A stretch of 64,000 bases of DNA. Source: Methanosarcina barkeri 3. GTDB taxonomy: Archaea; Halobacteriota; Methanosarcinia; Methanosarcinales; Methanosarcinaceae. The position numbers and the translations under genes were made by a program. Numbering within the stretch: position 1 is the stretch's first letter; each line of letters starts with the position of its first letter. The notes under the pieces are model-generated. The model was not told the DNA's origin. It saw nothing but the letters and a program-made list of their open reading frames with translations, and made no database searches. Shown piece by piece: positions 9,530-19,882 of this stretch. The stretch is taken from the NCBI RefSeq assembly GCF_000970305.1, contig NZ_CP009517.1, positions 3,596,001 through 3,660,000 on the forward strand, read 5' to 3'.

Positions 9530-10612
9530 ATGGAAAAAGGCGGAAACCTTAGAGAGATAAAATCTCTGCTTGAAAAATTCACTAATGCCCATGGGATCTC
9601 AGGCTTTGAGGATGATATCCGAGAGCTTCTTGAAAAGGAACTTGAACCTTATGTTGATACCATGCGCAGAGACTGCATGGGAAACCTCATAGCTCTCAAA
9701 AAAGGAGAAGGCCCTTCCATAATGCTGGCTGCCCACATGGACGAAATCGGGCTCATGGTCAGGTATATTGATGATAACGGCTTCCTCAGGTTTGTCGGGA
9801 TCGGAGGATGGTTTGACCAGACACTTCTTAACCAGAGAGTTGTGCTTCACGGTAAAAAAGGTTCAATTCCCGGAGTAATCGGATCAAAGCCTCCTCATGT
9901 AATGAAAGATGAAGACAGGAAAAAACCAGTGAAACTGGATGACATGTTCATCGATATAGGAGCAAAAGACAGGGAAGACGCTGAGAACCTCGGAATTGAG
10001 ATAGGTACGGTAGCGTCTATTGACCGGAACTTTGTTCCCCTGGCAAACGGGAAAGTGACTTCAAAAGCCTTTGACAACCGTGCAGGCATCGTTATCCTTA
10101 TTGAAGTTATGAAACGGCTTTCAAAACACAAAATCGAAGCAAATGTCTATGCCGTAGGTACCGTGCAGGAAGAGGTGGGACTTAAGGGAGCAAGAACCTG
10201 TGCCTTTGGAATTTGTCCAAATGTTGCGCTTGCTCTTGACACAACTATTCCCGGAGACCATCCCGGTATAAATAAAACCGATTCTTCCCTGGAACTCGGA
10301 AAAGGCCCTGTGGTTACTGTAGCCGATGCGTCCGGAAGAGGTCTTATAGCTCATCCGCAAGTTCTTAAGTGGCTTAAAGAAACTGCTGCTGAAAATGATA
10401 TACCCTATCAGCTTGGAGTCGGTTCCGGAGGCACAACCGATGCAACCTCAATACACCTTACAAAAGAAGGTATCCCTACAGGTACGGTCAGCATAGCCAC
10501 CCGATACATCCATTCCCCTGTTGAGGTCCTGGATACGGCAGATATTGAAGCATGCGTTTCCCTCATTGTAAAAGCAATAGAAAGGGTAGACAAATACTTT
10601 GAAAACTGTTAA
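9530..10612 (+). CDS. M42 family metallo-aminopeptidase
   Basis: A 360-residue cytosolic dinuclear zinc peptidase of the TET/deblocking aminopeptidase type, often misnamed endoglucanase. Metal ligands and catalytic acids are visible: AAHMDEIGLMV (His69), AFDNRAG (Asp182), TVQEEVGLKGA (two Glu), LDTTIPGD and RYIHSPVEV near the C-terminus. An internal beta-barrel domain separates the first two motifs, as in TET peptidases. AGGAGA lies about 10 nt before ATG. It is monocistronic and followed by a strong hairpin. Confidence 0.93.
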   Translation: MEKGGNLREIKSLLEKFTNAHGISGFEDDIRELLEKELEPYVDTMRRDCMGNLIALKKGEGPSIMLAAHMDEIGLMVRYIDDNGFLRFVGIGGWFDQTLLNQRVVLHGKKGSIPGVIGSKPPHVMKDEDRKKPVKLDDMFIDIGAKDREDAENLGIEIGTVASIDRNFVPLANGKVTSKAFDNRAGIVILIEVMKRLSKHKIEANVYAVGTVQEEVGLKGARTCAFGICPNVALALDTTIPGDHPGINKTDSSLELGKGPVVTVADASGRGLIAHPQVLKWLKETAAENDIPYQLGVGSGGTTDATSIHLTKEGIPTGTVSIATRYIHSPVEVLDTADIEACVSLIVKAIERVDKYFENC

Positions 10613-10635
10613 GAGGAAACTCTATGTAATTTCAG

Positions 10636-10690
10636 GCAAGAGTTACCACTTTGTTCCGCATGTGCGGGAAAAACTCTTGCAGTTCTATTT
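10636..10690 (+). terminator. Long hairpin after M42 peptidase
   Basis: GCAAGAGTT (10636-10644) pairs perfectly with AACTCTTGC (10672-10680). Inside it CCGC-ATGT-GCGG forms a second short stem. A T-rich tract follows within 20 nt. It starts 23 nt after the stop codon and best fits a transcription terminator. Confidence 0.7.
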
Positions 10691-10907
10691 ATCTGACTTT
10701 TTCTCATATTTTTTCTTATCTTCTATTTTTCTCTCTTTTATTTCCCTAACCTCTTTACTATCTTTATTTTTGATGTTTTGAAGTGATGTTTTGAAGAAGT
10801 GATCGTAGAAAGAGATGGTTTCTTCTAAAGTAGGATATATTGTTAACTGGAAACTAAAAATACTATGGTCTACTTATTGAGGAAAAGTTTCAGAGAGCCA
10901 CGGCGTA

Positions 10908-10938
10908 AACTCGGAGATCTTCCTGAAAAAGCCGAGTT
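10908..10938 (+). promoter_or_regulatory. Hairpin upstream of isopropylmalate synthase homologue
   Basis: AACTCGG (10908-10914) pairs with CCGAGTT (10932-10938) across a 17-nt loop. Flanking TTTCAG and CTGAGAA can extend it imperfectly. It lies about 150 nt before the coding region, upstream of AT-rich sequence (11000-11035) that could be the promoter. It could therefore be a protein-binding palindrome or part of a leader, depending on the transcription start. Confidence 0.4.
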
Positions 10939-11089
10939 CCTGAGAAAAGATATATGTAATATTTGTATTAATACATTGGAACTTGTAAAATAGGACATAA
11001 TATTATAATATAATGAGTATATTATTTTTAATATTATTTCCTAAATTGCGAAAGAACCTATCTAATAAAACAAAGACTGAGGGATTATA

Positions 11090-12574
11090 TTATTCGAAAA
11101 TGTCCGCTTTCTGGATACCACTTTGAGAGATGGTGAACAAACACCTGGTGTTGCCCTTACAAAGGACAAGAAACTCTTAATCGCCCAAGCACTTGATGAG
11201 ATTGGAGTCTCAATAATCGAGGCCGGTTCTGCAATCACTTCCGAAGGTGAAAGGGAGTCTATCAAGGCTGTTGCAAATGCAGGTCTTGATGCTGAAATTT
11301 GCAGTTATTGCAGGATTGTAAAGTCCGATATTGACCGTGCTCTGGAATGTGACGTTGACTCTATCCACCTTGTAGCACCTGTTTCGGACCTTCATATAAG
11401 GACGAAAATCAAAAAGGATAGGGATTCAGTACGGCAGATCGCAGCTGAAGTAACCGAGTATGCCAAGGATCACGGCCTGATTGTGGAACTGAGCGGAGAA
11501 GATGCTTCGCGTGCAGACCCTGAATTTCTAAAGGCTATCTATGCCGACGGAATAGCTGCAGGTGCTGACAGGTTATGCTTCTGTGATACTGTAGGCCTTC
11601 TGGTACCTGAAAGGGCAAAAGAAATTTTTAGGGATCTATCTTCCTCCCTGAAAGCTCCTATCAGCATTCATTGTCACAATGATTTCGGTTTTGCAACTGC
11701 AAATACGGTTGCTGCCCTGGCTGCAGGAGCAAAACAGGCCCATGTAACTATTAACGGGTTAGGAGAAAGAGCTGGAAACGCATCCCTTGAAGAAGTAGTA
11801 ATGAGCCTGGAATGGCTCTACAAGTACGATACAGGTATCAAACACGAGATGATCTACCGGACTTCAAGGCTTGTAAGCCGGCTTACAGGAATTCCCGTAT
11901 CGCCAAATAAGCCTCTTGTAGGCGGAAATGCGTTCACTCACGAAGCAGGAATTCATGTTCACGGTCTTCTGGCTGATAAGGCAACCTATGAGCCTATGAG
12001 CCCTGAATACATCGGAAGGCAGCGTCAGATCGTACTTGGAAAACATGCAGGACGTAGCTCGGTTACCCTTGCCTTAAAAGAAATGGGGCTTGCAGCTGAC
12101 GATACCCAGATCGAAGAAATTTTCAACCGGGTCAAGCAGATTGGTGACCAGGGAAAACATATAACCGATGCTGACCTCCAGACTATCGCGGAAAACGTAC
12201 TTGATATCTACAAAGAACCCCTGGTAAAACTGGAAGAGTTTACAATTGTATCCGGGAACCGGGTGACTCCAACGGCGTCGATAAAACTTAACGTAAAAGA
12301 TAAAGATATAGTACAGGCAGGAATCGGAAACGGACCTGTAGATGCCGTAATCAACGCAATCCGGAGAGCTGTAAGTTCCTGTGCGGAAGATATTATTCTT
12401 GAAGAATACCACGTAGACTCGATCACTGGCGGAACCGATGCCCTTGTAGAAGTAAGAGTAAAACTTTCCAAGGATGGGAAGGTAGTTACCGCAAGCGGAG
12501 CCAGGACGGACATTATTATGGCGTCGGTAGAGGCTGTAATGAACGGTATGAACCGCCTTATACGAGCTGAGTGA
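11090..12574 (+). CDS. 2-isopropylmalate / (R)-citramalate synthase family
   Basis: An acyltransferase that condenses acetyl-CoA with a 2-oxoacid, feeding leucine or isoleucine synthesis. The catalytic domain starts with [15 protein letters not shown] and contains [14 protein letters not shown] and [13 protein letters not shown]. The C-terminal regulatory LeuA domain (about the last 120 residues) carries the leucine or isoleucine allosteric fold. The conserved N-terminus begins before the first legal start codon (TTG 11123): upstream in frame there is only ATT, ATA and TTA. TTA at 11090 has the best spacing (7 nt) from GAGG. Sequence alone does not separate LeuA from CimA; a homocitrate synthase is less likely because of the BCAA neighbours. 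Confidence 0.85.
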   Translation, partial: LFENVRFLDTTLRDGEQTPGVALTKDKKLLIAQALDEIGVSIIEAGSAITSEGERESIKAVANAGLDAEICSYCRIVKSDIDRALECDVDSIHLVAPVSDLHIRTKIKKDRDSVRQIAAEVTEYAKDHGLIVELSGEDASRADPEFLKAIYADGIAAGADRLCFCDTVGLLVPERAKEIFRDLSSSLKAPISIHCHNDFGFATANTVAALAAGAKQAHVTINGLGERAGNASLEEVVMSLEWLYKYDTGIKHEMIYRTSRLVSRLTGIPVSPNKPLVGGNAFTHEAGIHVHGLLADKATYEPMSPEYIGRQRQIVLGKHAGRSSVTLALKEMGLAADDTQIEEIFNRVKQIGDQGKHITDADLQTIAENVLDIYKEPLVKLEEFTIVSGNRVTPTASIKLNVKDKDIVQAGIGNGPVDAVINAIRRAVSSCAEDIILEEYHVDSITGGTDALVEVRVKLSKDGKVVTASGARTDIIMASVEAVMNGMNRLIRAE

Positions 12575-12606
12575 TTTCAAAAAAATGAACTTTAAAGATT
12601 TCTCAG

Positions 12607-12660
12607 GAGGGCGTATAGTTACTTATTTATTCCTGTGCCCTCTCTTCTTTTTCCTTCTGG
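12607..12660 (+). terminator. Probable terminator after isopropylmalate synthase homologue
   Basis: GAGGGC (12607-12612) pairs with GCCCTC (12637-12642), followed by a T/C-rich tract (TCTTCTTTTTCC). The loop is long (24 nt). It lies 33 nt after the stop codon. Confidence 0.5.
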
Positions 12661-12806
12661 AAATTTTTGAAATCACGTACTGACGATGTTTCTGGATCAG
12701 GAAAAAACCTTATCCATATATACATGATCTATTATGATATATTTACAAAATTAATAACAAGAAATTGTGAGTGTGAGAGATAAATATTTTTAATGACACA
12801 CCCTTA

Positions 12807-12840
12807 CTGGAAACACACTCATCTTCAGGTGAGTGTCCAG
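12807..12840 (+). promoter_or_regulatory. Hairpin in ilvB leader
   Basis: CTGG plus ACACTCA pairs with TGAGTGT plus CCAG around a small loop, with AAAC bulged on the 5' side. It lies 37 nt before the first ilvB start codon, between the AT-rich promoter region and the AAGGAG ribosome binding site, so it is probably in the untranslated leader. Confidence 0.5.
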
Positions 12841-12876
12841 TTAAATCACCGTTAAGAAATAAAAAGGAGTTAAATA

Positions 12877-14643
12877 ATGACAACCGGGTCAACAGAAAAA
12901 GTTAATGGCGCAAGGGCTCTGATAAAGTGCCTGGAAGAAGAAGGGGTTGATACCATCTTCGGATATCCGGGAGGGCAGATCATTCCCTTCTATAACGAAC
13001 TTTATGATTCGAATCTGCGCCATATACTTGTGCGCCACGAACAGGCAGCAGCTCATGCTGCGGACGGGTACGCCCGTGCAACTGGAAAGACCGGGGTCTG
13101 CGTATCCACCTCAGGTCCCGGAGCAACCAACCTGGTAACAGGGATTGCTACCGCATATATGGACTCAGTACCTGTTGTAGCCTTAACAGGGCAGGTCCCG
13201 ACGTTCCTGATAGGAAATGATGCTTTCCAGGAAGCCGACATTACGGGAATTACCCAGCCCATTACCAAGCACAATTATCTCATACAGGATGCAAAAGAAC
13301 TCCCGAGAGTTGTAAAAGAAGCCTTCCATATCGCTTCTACCGGAAGGCCTGGCCCGGTATTAATTGACCTTCCAAAGGATGTACAGAACGCGGAGATTGA
13401 CTTTTACTATCCTGACAAAGTAGAACTTAGAGGGTACAAGCCAACTTACAAAGGTAATACTCAGCAGATCAAACGCGCTGCCGAGGAAATCGCAAACTCC
13501 TGTATGCCTATAATTTACGCAGGCGGTGGAGTGATAAGTTCTAATGCAAGCGCCGAGCTTGTGGAACTGGCTGAAACAATCAATGCTCCGGTTACAACCA
13601 CCCTCATGGGAATAGGCTCAATTCCAACAGAACATCCACTATATGTCGGAATGCTTGGAATGCACGGGAGTAAATACGCAAACTATGCTATTCAGGAATC
13701 GGATCTCATCATCGCTGTGGGTGCAAGGTTCGATGACCGCGTGACCGGGAAACTCGAATCCTTTGCTCCCAATGCCAGGGTTATCCATATCGATGTCGAC
13801 CCTGCAGAGATATCCAAAAATGTAAAGGTTCACATCCCAATAGTCGGAGATGCAAGGCAGATACTCAGATCTCTGAATAAACATATCAAGCGTTGTAATT
13901 CCGAAAAATGGGTCGAAAAGATAAAACAGTGGAAGAAGGAGTATCCGCTCACCTATAAACAGATGTCACCTGATATTATAATGCCTCAGTTTGTTATCGA
14001 GCAGATCTCTAAGGCCTGTAAGGATGCAATTATAGTTACCGAAGTCGGTCAGCACCAGATGTGGGCTGCTCAGTTCTTCAAGTATAAAGAGCCACGCACT
14101 TTTATTACATCAGGCGGACTCGGAACAATGGGATACGGTTTCCCGGCAGCTATAGGAGCAAAGGTCGGAAAGCCGGATAAAACGGTTATCAACATTGCAG
14201 GGGACGGGTCTTTCCAGATGAACTCTCAGGAGCTTGCAACGGCAGTCCAGAATGATATCCCGGTTGTTTCCGTAATTCTGAATAATGGTTATCTGGGCAT
14301 GGTAAGACAGTGGCAGGAACTCTTCTATGATAGAAGATATTCTCATACTTACATCAAAGGTAGTGTTGACTTCGTCAAACTTGCCGAAGCCTACGGAGCC
14401 CTTGGACTGCGTGCGGAAAAGCCTTCCGAAGTAAGGCCTGCAATTGAAGAAGCTGTCAGGTCATGTATGCCCGCTGTTGTTGAAGTCATTGTTGAGTGCG
14501 AGGCAAATGTCTATCCTATGGTACCGGCAGGAGCTGCAATCAATGAAATCCTTGACATTGAAGAGCACGCAGATACTCCCTGCCCTATGCCCAATTTGCG
14601 TAAGGTAAAAGTTGATGGAGTTCTCGACCTGGAGGAACAGTGA
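12877..14643 (+). CDS. Acetolactate synthase large subunit, copy 1
   Basis: Thiamine-diphosphate enzyme that makes acetolactate or acetohydroxybutyrate, the first common step of valine and isoleucine synthesis. Residues 5-170 are the pyrimidine domain with the catalytic Glu in [17 protein letters not shown] middle FAD-binding-type domain follows, then the PP domain with GDGSFQMN and [12 protein letters not shown]. Length 588 is typical; the C-terminus has about 25 residues more than copy 2. AAGGAG precedes the ATG by 8 nt. The stop overlaps the ilvN start (TGATG). Two stretches are identical at nucleotide level to copy 2. Confidence 0.96.
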   Translation: MTTGSTEKVNGARALIKCLEEEGVDTIFGYPGGQIIPFYNELYDSNLRHILVRHEQAAAHAADGYARATGKTGVCVSTSGPGATNLVTGIATAYMDSVPVVALTGQVPTFLIGNDAFQEADITGITQPITKHNYLIQDAKELPRVVKEAFHIASTGRPGPVLIDLPKDVQNAEIDFYYPDKVELRGYKPTYKGNTQQIKRAAEEIANSCMPIIYAGGGVISSNASAELVELAETINAPVTTTLMGIGSIPTEHPLYVGMLGMHGSKYANYAIQESDLIIAVGARFDDRVTGKLESFAPNARVIHIDVDPAEISKNVKVHIPIVGDARQILRSLNKHIKRCNSEKWVEKIKQWKKEYPLTYKQMSPDIIMPQFVIEQISKACKDAIIVTEVGQHQMWAAQFFKYKEPRTFITSGGLGTMGYGFPAAIGAKVGKPDKTVINIAGDGSFQMNSQELATAVQNDIPVVSVILNNGYLGMVRQWQELFYDRRYSHTYIKGSVDFVKLAEAYGALGLRAEKPSEVRPAIEEAVRSCMPAVVEVIVECEANVYPMVPAGAAINEILDIEEHADTPCPMPNLRKVKVDGVLDLEEQ

Positions 14644-15128
14644 TGAAACACACACTTGCAGTTCTTGTGGAAAATAAGTCTGGAGTTCTCTCAAGGGTAG
14701 CCTCGCTTTTCTCAAGACGAGGATATAATATCGACAGCCTGGCTGTAGGAGTTACGGAAGACCCTGAGATTTCCAGAATGACTATTGTGGTTCAGGGAGA
14801 CGATCAGGTCCTCGAGCAGGTTACAAAACAGCTGAACAAGCTTGTAGATGTTATTAAGGTCTCGGATATCGGAGTTGATGATGCAGTTGAAAGGGAACTT
14901 GCTCTCATCAAAGTATCTGCTGACGTAACTGCAAGAGCTGAAATTATCCAGATTGCAAATATATTCAGGGCAAGAATAGTGGACGTTGCTCCCAAATCCA
15001 TAACTGTTGAAGTAACAGGAGATGAAGGAAAAATCGATGCAATTGAAAAACTCCTTCGACAGTTTGGGATCAAAGAAATGGTCCGAACAGGCAAGATTGC
15101 CCTGGTTCGTGGTCCAAAGAAGGTCTAA
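14643..15128 (+). CDS. Acetolactate synthase small (regulatory) subunit, copy 1
   Basis: About 161 residues with an N-terminal ACT domain ([19 protein letters not shown]) that binds valine for feedback inhibition, and a C-terminal ALS_ss_C domain (residues 85-160). I use ATG at 14643, preceded by GGAGG with 7-nt spacing, rather than the in-frame GTG at 14640. It overlaps the ilvB stop by one base, so the subunits are made in a coupled way. A near-identical paralogue lies at 17137. Confidence 0.95.
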   Translation: MKHTLAVLVENKSGVLSRVASLFSRRGYNIDSLAVGVTEDPEISRMTIVVQGDDQVLEQVTKQLNKLVDVIKVSDIGVDDAVERELALIKVSADVTARAEIIQIANIFRARIVDVAPKSITVEVTGDEGKIDAIEKLLRQFGIKEMVRTGKIALVRGPKKV

Positions 15129-15206
15129 ACCACAAAAATTACAGTAATAATTCAGCGGATTTAAAAAGAATCTATATACACTGATGAATTGTCAAAAATA
15201 CTCGGT

Positions 15207-15327
15207 TATCAGCCTGTGAAAAATTTAAAACACGATTATAACCAGCAATTATAAAAGTATGGGCTTTGAATTTTTGCCCTAAGATCTGAACTAAGATGGG
15301 AATGAAAGTGTTCTACTCAGGCTGATA
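15207..15327 (+). promoter_or_regulatory. Structured spacer between the two ilvBN pairs
   Basis: TATCAGCCTG (15207-15216) is perfectly complementary to CAGGCTGATA (15318-15327). The enclosed 101 nt contain another stem, GGGC (15261-15264) with GCCC (15276-15279). A T-rich stretch follows. It may be a leader or terminator structure that sets expression of the second ilvBN pair. No gene is present in 15129-15448. Confidence 0.45.
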
Positions 15328-15448
15328 GTTGCTGTTTTTAATTGACTTCTTTTTTCCGATTTTAGACCACATTATAGTTTGGACACAAATTATGGTTTGA
15401 AAAATAGGTTGAGAGGTTTCTATCTAAGATTACTTAAGGAGATTTATA

Positions 15449-17140
15449 ATGACAATAGGGTCACTAGAGAAAGTTACCGGCGCCAGGGCTTTGATAAAAG
15501 GCCTTGAAGAAGAGGATGTTACCACTATGTTTGGTTATCCTGGCGCAGCACTGCTCCATATATATGACGAACTTTATGATTCTAATCTTCGTCATGTACT
15601 TGTACGACATGAGCAGGCAGCTGTACATGCTGCAGACGGATATGCTCGTGTAACAGGCAAAACTGGAGTATGCATGGCTACCTCTGGCCCCGGAGCAACC
15701 AACTTAGTAACCGGAATTGCAACTGCTTATATGGATTCGATACCGATAGTCGCACTTACCGGACAGGTCCCTCACTCTATTATCGGGAACGATTCCTTTC
15801 AGGAAGCCGACATCACCGGAATCACTCTTCCCATTACAAAACACAGATATCTCGTACCTGAAGCAAAAGATCTGCCGCGAATAGTAAAAGAAGCCTTCCA
15901 CATAGCCTCTACCGGAAGGCAGGGACCTGTACTGATCGATATGCCAAAGGATGTAATTAACGGGGAATTTGAATGCAATAGTATTGAAACCGTTAAACTT
16001 CAAGGGTATAAACCTACATATCGTGGAAATGCTCAGCAGATCAAAAAGGCAGCCGAAGAAATCGCAAATTCCTGTATGCCTATAATTTACGCAGGCGGTG
16101 GAGTGATAAGTTCTAATGCAAGCGCCGAACTTGCGGAACTGGCTGAAACCTTGATGGCACCAGTAACTACGACACTTATGGGCATAAGCTCGATTCCTGC
16201 CGAACACCCTCTGAACCTTGGAATGCTGGGAATGCATGGAAGCAAGTATGCAAACTACTCGGTTCAGGGGTCCGACCTTATCATCGCTATCGGTGCCAGA
16301 TTTGATGATAGAGTTACTGGAAAACTCCAGTCCTTTGCTCCGAATGCGAAAATTATCCATATTGACATTGATCCTGCTGAGATCTCAAAGAACGTGCCTG
16401 CACATATTCCTATAGTAGGGGACGCAAAAATAGTTCTTAAGTCTCTGATTAAACATGTAAAACAGTGCAATTCCGAAACCTGGCTCGAGAAGATAAATGA
16501 GTGGAAGCGGGAATATCCTCTTACTTACGAGCAGGGAAAATCCATAAAACCTCAGTTTGTTATCGAACAGATTTCTGAAGCCTGTAGCAATGCAATTATA
16601 GTTACCGAAGTCGGTCAGCACCAGATGTGGGCTGCTCAGTTCTTCAAGTATAAAGAGCCACGCACTTTTATTACATCAGGCGGACTCGGAACAATGGGAT
16701 ACGGTTTTCCGGCAGCTATAGGAGCAAAGGTCGGAAGGCCGGATAAAACGGTTATCAACATTGCAGGAGACGGGTCTTTCCAGATGAACTCACGGGAGCT
16801 TGCAACTGCAGTCCAGAATGATATCCCGGTTGTTTCCGTAATTCTAAATAACGGTTATCTGGGCATGGTCAGACAGTGGCAGGAACTTTTCTACGATAGA
16901 AGATATTCTCACACCTGCATAAAAGGCAGCGTGGATTTTGTCAAACTTGCCGAAGCCTATGGTGCTCTGGGACTTAGGGTGGAAAAACCGTCCGAAGTAA
17001 GGCCTGCAATCAAAGAAGCTATTGCATCAGGGCGTCCATCAGTTATTGATATTACTATCGAATGTGAAGAAAACGTGTCTCCCATGGTGCCGGCAGGAGC
17101 AGCAATCAATGAATTCATTGGCCCGGAGGGAAACAAATGA
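15449..17140 (+). CDS. Acetolactate synthase large subunit, copy 2
   Basis: A 563-residue paralogue of the gene at 12877 with the same motifs: [19 protein letters not shown]-type middle domain, GDGSFQMN and [12 protein letters not shown]. It is likely catalytically competent. It differs most in the region of residues 155-185 and at the C-terminus, which is shorter. AAGGAGAT precedes ATG. The stop overlaps ilvN copy 2 (ATGA). It could have a different preference for pyruvate or 2-oxobutyrate, or answer to a different feedback ligand, but nothing in the sequence decides this. Confidence 0.95.
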   Translation: MTIGSLEKVTGARALIKGLEEEDVTTMFGYPGAALLHIYDELYDSNLRHVLVRHEQAAVHAADGYARVTGKTGVCMATSGPGATNLVTGIATAYMDSIPIVALTGQVPHSIIGNDSFQEADITGITLPITKHRYLVPEAKDLPRIVKEAFHIASTGRQGPVLIDMPKDVINGEFECNSIETVKLQGYKPTYRGNAQQIKKAAEEIANSCMPIIYAGGGVISSNASAELAELAETLMAPVTTTLMGISSIPAEHPLNLGMLGMHGSKYANYSVQGSDLIIAIGARFDDRVTGKLQSFAPNAKIIHIDIDPAEISKNVPAHIPIVGDAKIVLKSLIKHVKQCNSETWLEKINEWKREYPLTYEQGKSIKPQFVIEQISEACSNAIIVTEVGQHQMWAAQFFKYKEPRTFITSGGLGTMGYGFPAAIGAKVGRPDKTVINIAGDGSFQMNSRELATAVQNDIPVVSVILNNGYLGMVRQWQELFYDRRYSHTCIKGSVDFVKLAEAYGALGLRVEKPSEVRPAIKEAIASGRPSVIDITIECEENVSPMVPAGAAINEFIGPEGNK

Positions 17141-17625
17141 AAAAGTATACCCTTGCGGTCCTGGTTGAAAACAAATCTGGAGTCCTGGCAAAAGTTGCCG
17201 GACTCTTTTCCAAGCGTGGATACAATATTGATAGCCTTGCCGTAGGCGTTACTGAAGACCCTGAGATTTCCAGAATGACTATTGTGGTTCAGGGAGATGA
17301 TCAGGTCCTCGAACAGGTTATAAAACAATTTAATAAGATTATTGATGTGATCAAGGTTTCGGATATTGAAGAAGATGATACTGTAGAGAGAGAACTTGCT
17401 CTCATCAAAGTGACAGCCGATATGACGACAAGGGCCGAAATTATCCAGATTGCAAATATATTCAGGGCTCGAATTGTAGACGTTGCCCGCAATTCAATAA
17501 CCGTTGAAGTAACTGGGGATGAAAGCAAGATACAGGCAATCGAAAAACTTCTCCGGCAGTTTGGTATCAAGGAAATGGCCCGAACAGGCAAAATTGCTCT
17601 GGTTCGCGGCCCAAAGAAGGTTTAA
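17137..17625 (+). CDS. Acetolactate synthase small subunit, copy 2
   Basis: A 162-residue ACT plus ALS_ss_C regulatory subunit, very close to copy 1 in both halves. Differences cluster in the linker between domains ([17 protein letters not shown]) and near residue 130. GGAGGG lies 7 nt before ATG, and ATGA overlaps the ilvB stop. It probably partners the adjacent large subunit, although cross-assembly with copy 1 is possible. Confidence 0.95.
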   Translation: MKKYTLAVLVENKSGVLAKVAGLFSKRGYNIDSLAVGVTEDPEISRMTIVVQGDDQVLEQVIKQFNKIIDVIKVSDIEEDDTVERELALIKVTADMTTRAEIIQIANIFRARIVDVARNSITVEVTGDESKIQAIEKLLRQFGIKEMARTGKIALVRGPKKV

Positions 17626-17661
17626 ATAATAAGGGCAGGTAAAGAAAGGTAGCTGCTTAAT

Positions 17662-17751
17662 AATCTTTAATAGATTGGGGCGCCTAGAGGCGTTTTGAAA
17701 CCCGAGAGGTTTCATTAAGGCAGTCACCTGCTGAAACTTCAAAACTACCCC
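17662..17751 (+). ncRNA. Candidate structured leader RNA of ilvC
   Basis: Hairpins follow one another almost without gaps: AATCT-TTAAT-AGATT (17662-17676), CGCC-TAGA-GGCG (17681-17692), GAAACC-CGAGA-GGTTTC (17697-17713) and GCAG-TCAC-CTGC (17720-17731). GGGG (17677-17680) can pair with CCCC (17748-17751) and close the last three into a multibranch fold. TTTTGAA (17693-17699) can alternatively pair with TTCAAAA (17738-17744), and GTTTC can pair with either of two GAAAC copies. This implies two competing folds. It ends 139 nt before the ilvC start. I do not recognise it as a known riboswitch. Confidence 0.5.
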
Positions 17752-17890
17752 TCTATGGATAAGCAACTTTTAAAAATTGATTCAAGTCAAATTAATTCTC
17801 AGGGAAGTTAATTGATTTCATAACTATAGTCTTCCCCTAAAAAATAGGAGCTTTACTCAAAAACTGAAAAATTTATCAGGAGAATCAAAC

Positions 17891-18898
17891 ATGGCAACTA
17901 TAATTTATGATAACGAAACTACTTTTGATGCACTTAAGGACAAAACTATTGCAATAATGGGCTATGGAAGCCAGGGCCATGCTCACGCCCGCAACCTCCA
18001 TGAGTCAGGGCTTAATGTCATTGTCGGGCTCAGAAACGGCAGTTCAAGCTGGGCAAAAGCCGAAAGTGACGGCCTGAAAGTTATGACAGTGGCAGAAGCT
18101 GCAAAAGCCGCGGATGTTATCATGATCCTCCTTCCGGACGAAAAGCAGGCCTCTGTGTATTATTCTGAAATCGAGCCAAATCTGAAACCCGGTAACGCAC
18201 TTGCTTTCGCACATGGTTTCAATATTCACTATAGCCAGATCGTCCCCCCAAAGAATGTTGATGTTTTCATGGCTGCCCCCAAAGGCCCTGGTCACATTGT
18301 AAGAAGAACCTATACCGAAGGCATCGGAGTGCCGGCTCTGATTGCAGTCTACCAGGATGCAACCGGAAACGCCAGGGAAATTGCTCTTTCATATGCCAAA
18401 GGGATCGGTGCAACCAGAGCAGGTGTCTATGAAACTACATTCCGTGAGGAAACCGAAACCGACCTTTTCGGAGAACAGGTTGACCTTTGCGGAGGACTTG
18501 CATCTCTGATCAAGACCGCTTTTGAAACGCTTGTTGAAGCAGGATACCAGCCCGAAATGGCCTATTTCGAAACCTGCCATGAAGTCAAGCTCATTGTGGA
18601 CCTTATCTATGAAGGCGGACTTGAGAGAATGTGGCACTCTGTTTCCAATACTGCAGAATACGGAGGCATGACAGTCGGCCCCAGAATTATTAATGATGAG
18701 TCTCGTAAAGCCATGCAGGAAGCCCTGAAGAGAATTCAGAACGGAGAGTTTGCCAAGGAATTCGTGCTCGAAGGCATGGTCAACCATCCAGTACTCAAAG
18801 CCATGGAACGCCAGGAAAAGGAACACCAGCTTGAAGTCGTCGGAAAGCAGATCCGTGCAAACATCCCCTGGCTCAACAAGAAGATTGATGATGACTGA
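17891..18898 (+). CDS. Ketol-acid reductoisomerase
   Basis: Short class I enzyme of 335 residues that isomerises and reduces acetolactate with NADPH and Mg. [17 protein letters not shown] (about residues 24-40) is the nucleotide-binding loop. [10 protein letters not shown] and [12 protein letters not shown] are conserved. The knotted C-terminal domain has EQVDLCGG and [13 protein letters not shown] with metal-binding acids. AGGAGA precedes ATG. It follows both ilvBN pairs but has its own structured upstream region. Confidence 0.97.
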   Translation: MATIIYDNETTFDALKDKTIAIMGYGSQGHAHARNLHESGLNVIVGLRNGSSSWAKAESDGLKVMTVAEAAKAADVIMILLPDEKQASVYYSEIEPNLKPGNALAFAHGFNIHYSQIVPPKNVDVFMAAPKGPGHIVRRTYTEGIGVPALIAVYQDATGNAREIALSYAKGIGATRAGVYETTFREETETDLFGEQVDLCGGLASLIKTAFETLVEAGYQPEMAYFETCHEVKLIVDLIYEGGLERMWHSVSNTAEYGGMTVGPRIINDESRKAMQEALKRIQNGEFAKEFVLEGMVNHPVLKAMERQEKEHQLEVVGKQIRANIPWLNKKIDDD

Positions 18899-18974
18899 TT
18901 CTATAGTAGTTGACATCCTGTAGACAGAACATTCATAAATCTGGAAGTATAAAACTCAATCCGGAGGGGAAGTA

Positions 18975-19517
18975 ATGCCATTAAAAGGAGAAAGCAAAGT
19001 TATTAACACTATCCTTAATAGACGGAGTGTCCGGGAGTTTACGGACAAACCTGTTAGCAAGGAAGATATCAACATAATCCTGGACTCAGGGCACTGGGCT
19101 CCTTCCGGATTGAATAACCAACCCTGGCGTTTCATTGTCATCCGGGACCAAGAAACCATCCAGAAACTCTCGGAATGCACGCATTACTCGGGTATCGTGG
19201 CAGGAGCTCCTCTGCTTATTGCTACTTTTCTGAACAATGAAACTTCTTACAACAGGACAAAAGATCTCGAGGCAATAGGAGCTGCAATCCAGAACATGCT
19301 CCTTACCTGCTGCGAACTTGGCCTTGGCGGGGTTTGGCTCGGAGAAATCCTGAATCAAAAAGAGAAAGTCAATTCCATTCTTGAATGTCCTTCCGATCTT
19401 GAGCTGATGGCAGTTCTTGCAATAGGAGAACCGGTTCCAAAGGAAAGAACTTCAACACGCAGAGGACTTTCCGAAATAGTATTTGATGAAAAATACGGCC
19501 AGAAATGGGGAGAGTAA
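18975..19517 (+). CDS. Nitroreductase family flavoprotein
   Basis: A 180-residue FMN-dependent oxidoreductase. The FMN phosphate contact RRSVREFTDKPV is at residues 13-24, WAPSGLNNQPWRFIVI binds flavin, and GLGGVWLGEILN and AIGEPVP are typical late motifs. Substrate is unknown; family members act on nitro-compounds, flavins or quinones. GGAGGGG lies 6 nt before ATG. It is 76 nt behind ilvC and could be read through from it. Confidence 0.88.
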   Translation: MPLKGESKVINTILNRRSVREFTDKPVSKEDINIILDSGHWAPSGLNNQPWRFIVIRDQETIQKLSECTHYSGIVAGAPLLIATFLNNETSYNRTKDLEAIGAAIQNMLLTCCELGLGGVWLGEILNQKEKVNSILECPSDLELMAVLAIGEPVPKERTSTRRGLSEIVFDEKYGQKWGE

Positions 19518-19686
19518 ATCTATCCTGAAATTTTCAGGCCAAGTTCCTTTTAATAAATTGTAAATAATTTGAGATGTTTTAATATAATTAGGGATTAAGT
19601 TTATAAGCTATTTAGCACTATAACCAGCCAGTTAACTGATAACAATTTTATCTCTTAACGGACTGATCTTAACTTTTTCATAATGA

Positions 19687-19758
19687 AGGTCTGTAGTGTA
19701 GAGGATATCACTGGAGCCTCCGGAGCTCCGAACCTGGGTTCGATTCCCAGCAGACCTG
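19687..19758 (+). tRNA. tRNA-Arg (anticodon CCG)
   Basis: A complete 72-nt cloverleaf. The acceptor stem AGGTCTG pairs with CAGACCT over all 7 bp. The D arm is GTG-loop-CAC with GG in the loop. The anticodon arm is GGAGC-CTCCGGA-GCTCC, which places CCG at 19720-19722 after T33. The T arm is CTGGG-TTCGATT-CCCAG. The discriminator is G, and CCA is not encoded, as in many archaeal tRNAs. There is no intron. Confidence 0.95.
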
Positions 19759-19882
19759 TTTATTAAAACATTAGGGTTTAAGGAATAGTTTTATTTTTAT
19801 ATTATTCTTATTATAAGGGTATAAAGACAGAAAGTAAATAACAAAATATCAAAAACAGAATCGGTTTTAAAGGTGCTTATAT

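Noticed and set aside
17755-17811. 18-codon upstream ORF before ilvC as a leader peptide
   Set aside because: It has only one Leu pair and no run of Ile, Val or Leu codons, and no ribosome site, so classic attenuation is not supported.
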